NCBI GenBank assembly: GCA_965263325.1
Contig: CBDHGY010000002.1
Location: 1,798,001 to 1,862,000 of the forward strand
Direction: 5' to 3'
Length of the DNA: 64,000 nt
DNA from: CBDHGY01 sp965263325
GTDB taxonomy: Bacteria > Pseudomonadota > Alphaproteobacteria > Caulobacterales > Hyphomonadaceae
The notes beneath the pieces are model-generated. The model ran no database searches, had not been told where the DNA came from, and saw only the letters and a list, made by a program, of their open reading frames with translations. A program made the position numbers and the translations under genes. Position 1 is the first letter of the stretch. Each line of letters starts with the position of its first letter. Below are positions 62,671-64,000 of the stretch, one piece after another.

Positions 62671-64000
62671 CTAGTCGAGCAAGGGTGACCAGGCTGGGTC
62701 GCTTGCGTCTGTAGGTGTCGGAATTGTTTTCAGATTTTTGCCTGTCAGGTCGACTGACATGAGCTTTGGACCCGAATTTCGCTCCTGTCTGAAAAACGTG
62801 ATCACACGTCCATTTGGAGACCAGGCAGGCCCTTCATCGAGGAAGCTTTCTGTTAAAAGTCGTTCACCCTTTCCATCAATCCCGATGACCCCGATGTTGA
62901 ACTTTCCAGGGGTTTGGCGCGTAAACGCAATCAAATCGCCGCGCGGTGACCAAACCGGCGTGGAATAACTGCCTTTTCCGAATGTGATTCGGCACGCTTT
63001 GTCGCGCCCGCCAGCTGGACACGTCATCGGGCTGCCATCAGCATTCATGATGTAGAGCTGCTGACTGCCGCCGCGGTCTGATGTGAACACGATCTGAGAC
63101 CCATCTGGAGACATTGATGGAGACGTATCGATCGCCGGGTGGTCTGTCAGACGGCGAGAGGTGCGCGAGCGCAGATCCATAAGATAAAGATCTGAGTTCC
63201 CGTCCTTTGCCTCACTGAACAGCACAGAATTGCCATCATAAGAGAAACGCGGCGCAAAGGTCATCTTCTTCAGATTCCCGAGCGCCTCCTGACGACCCGT
63301 TTCAATGTTGAACAGGTACACCTGCGGAGGTTTGAACGTCTGTGCGTTCATCGACATGTAGGTTATTTCCTGATCAGATGTCGAAAACCGCGGCGTCAGG
63401 ATTGTGTCGATACCAGGTGTTAGGAAACGGTGGTTTGCGCCGTCGGCGTCCATAATCGCCAAACGCTTTCTCCGGTTGGTCGCAGGACCCGACTCGGAAA
63501 TATAAACAATGCGTGTATCGAAATATCCATCCTGACCTGTCAGCCGAGTGTAGATACTGTCTGCGATCTTGTGTGCGACCCGGCGCCAATTGGTTGAAGT
63601 TGTTGTGAACTGTCGTCCAGCTTTGCCGTCGATGCGCATAACCTCACCGCCATAAATATCCCACAGGCGGAAAGCGACTTGAATGCGGCCGTCAGACAGC
63701 CGCGTCGCATCTCCAACCACAAGCGCATCCGTCTTGATGATTTTCCAATCTGGGAAACGCGGCTGAAGCCCGATGTTCAGATCCTTCTGGATGAAAGCAC
63801 TTTCCGGTGTGATCGAAAACAAGCCCGTTGACTCAAGATCTGAGCGAACCACTTCCGCTATCTGGCGAGATACGGGGTCGTTCCCGCCGAAGTCTGGAAT
63901 GGCAATTGGTAGCGGGTTTCCGGTGCCTTCATTCACGTTCACAGTTATTTCTGCACTTGCGAAACTCAGCGGCAGGAGCACCATTGAAAGTGCTGCGATT
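62671..64000 (-). CDS. tolB: Tol-Pal periplasmic protein TolB (start beyond right edge)
   Basis: The visible 443 or so codons contain most of TolB: end of a signal peptide ('LSFASAEI'), the N-terminal domain ('PIAIPDFGGNDPVSRQIAEV'), then the six-bladed beta propeller with repeated 'SPDGSQIVFTSDRGGSQQLY'-type blades. The frame stays open above ATG 63984, reading hydrophobic residues typical of a signal peptide, so the true start is outside the window. First of the tolB-pal-cpoB cluster. Confidence 0.96.
   Translation of the reverse strand, partial: IAALSMVLLPLSFASAEITVNVNEGTGNPLPIAIPDFGGNDPVSRQIAEVVRSDLESTGLFSITPESAFIQKDLNIGLQPRFPDWKIIKTDALVVGDATRLSDGRIQVAFRLWDIYGGEVMRIDGKAGRQFTTTSTNWRRVAHKIADSIYTRLTGQDGYFDTRIVYISESGPATNRRKRLAIMDADGANHRFLTPGIDTILTPRFSTSDQEITYMSMNAQTFKPPQVYLFNIETGRQEALGNLKKMTFAPRFSYDGNSVLFSEAKDGNSDLYLMDLRSRTSRRLTDHPAIDTSPSMSPDGSQIVFTSDRGGSQQLYIMNADGSPMTCPAGGRDKACRITFGKGSYSTPVWSPRGDLIAFTRQTPGKFNIGVIGIDGKGERLLTESFLDEGPAWSPNGRVITFFRQERNSGPKLMSVDLTGKNLKTIPTPTDASDPAWSPLLD

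Overview
The window reads as the chromosome of an alphaproteobacterium, most likely a marine or stalked-type lineage near Hyphomonadaceae. Supporting signs are the tolB-pal-cpoB-tilS-ftsH cluster in that order, a serC-serA operon behind a serC-leader-like hairpin pair, mutS and maeB as near neighbours, ethylmalonyl-CoA mutase, and many short lipoproteins with clear lipoboxes. Genus-level placement is inference only.

Layout. 1-7.5 kb: a serine beta-lactamase-like lipoprotein (cut by the left edge), a GC-rich block with no convincing gene, an M20 peptidase, a class IV aminotransferase, ethylmalonyl-CoA mutase and a lysine/alanine-rich histone H1-like protein whose last codons are frameshifted. 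7.6-14.4 kb: small secreted, membrane and lipoprotein genes, a Bcr/CflA-type drug exporter, a von Willebrand A lipoprotein and a thiolase homologue lacking the catalytic residues. 14.2-24.2 kb: mutS and maeB, here separated by a TIR-WD40 gene, an MFS transporter, a lipoprotein and a second, broken copy of the 5' end of mutS, which marks an insertion or recombination event. 24.2-32.6 kb: core metabolism (purA, serA, serC), an HDAC-family deacetylase, a PagL-like lipid A deacylase and a TauD-type dioxygenase.

32.6-46.2 kb is an accessory region, visibly AT-richer. It holds a three-gene operon (TIR-nSTAND-TM-FGE receptor, thioredoxin-fold lipoprotein, multi-pass membrane protein), a Tat-exported D-amino-acid-oxidase-like protein with its conserved blocks in circularly permuted order, an S9-like lipoprotein hydrolase, a TIM-barrel/unknown gene pair, a nuclease lipoprotein coupled to a 35-residue membrane peptide, a TPR lipoprotein and an HTH/Clp-N pair. 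Between these genes lie degenerate copies of one intergenic repeat family of about 70-150 bp, often with a CCCTACNATCGTAGGG core. Another copy lies near 53.4 kb and a fragment near 1.0 kb.

46.2-53 kb: response regulator, histidine kinase, DUF1800, DUF1501 and a cadherin-like esterase lipoprotein, all co-directional, with a perfect 16-bp palindrome before the DUF1800 gene. 53.4-64 kb: an EamA transporter, PhzF, thiD within a tight operon, ftsH, tilS, cpoB, pal, and tolB running off the right edge.

The best candidate for a new system is the TIR-nSTAND-TM-FGE operon. Its predicted topology puts a cysteine-rich FGE-fold domain and a thioredoxin lipoprotein on the outside, and the TIR and NTPase domains inside. 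No tRNA, rRNA, CRISPR array, integrase or transposase was found.
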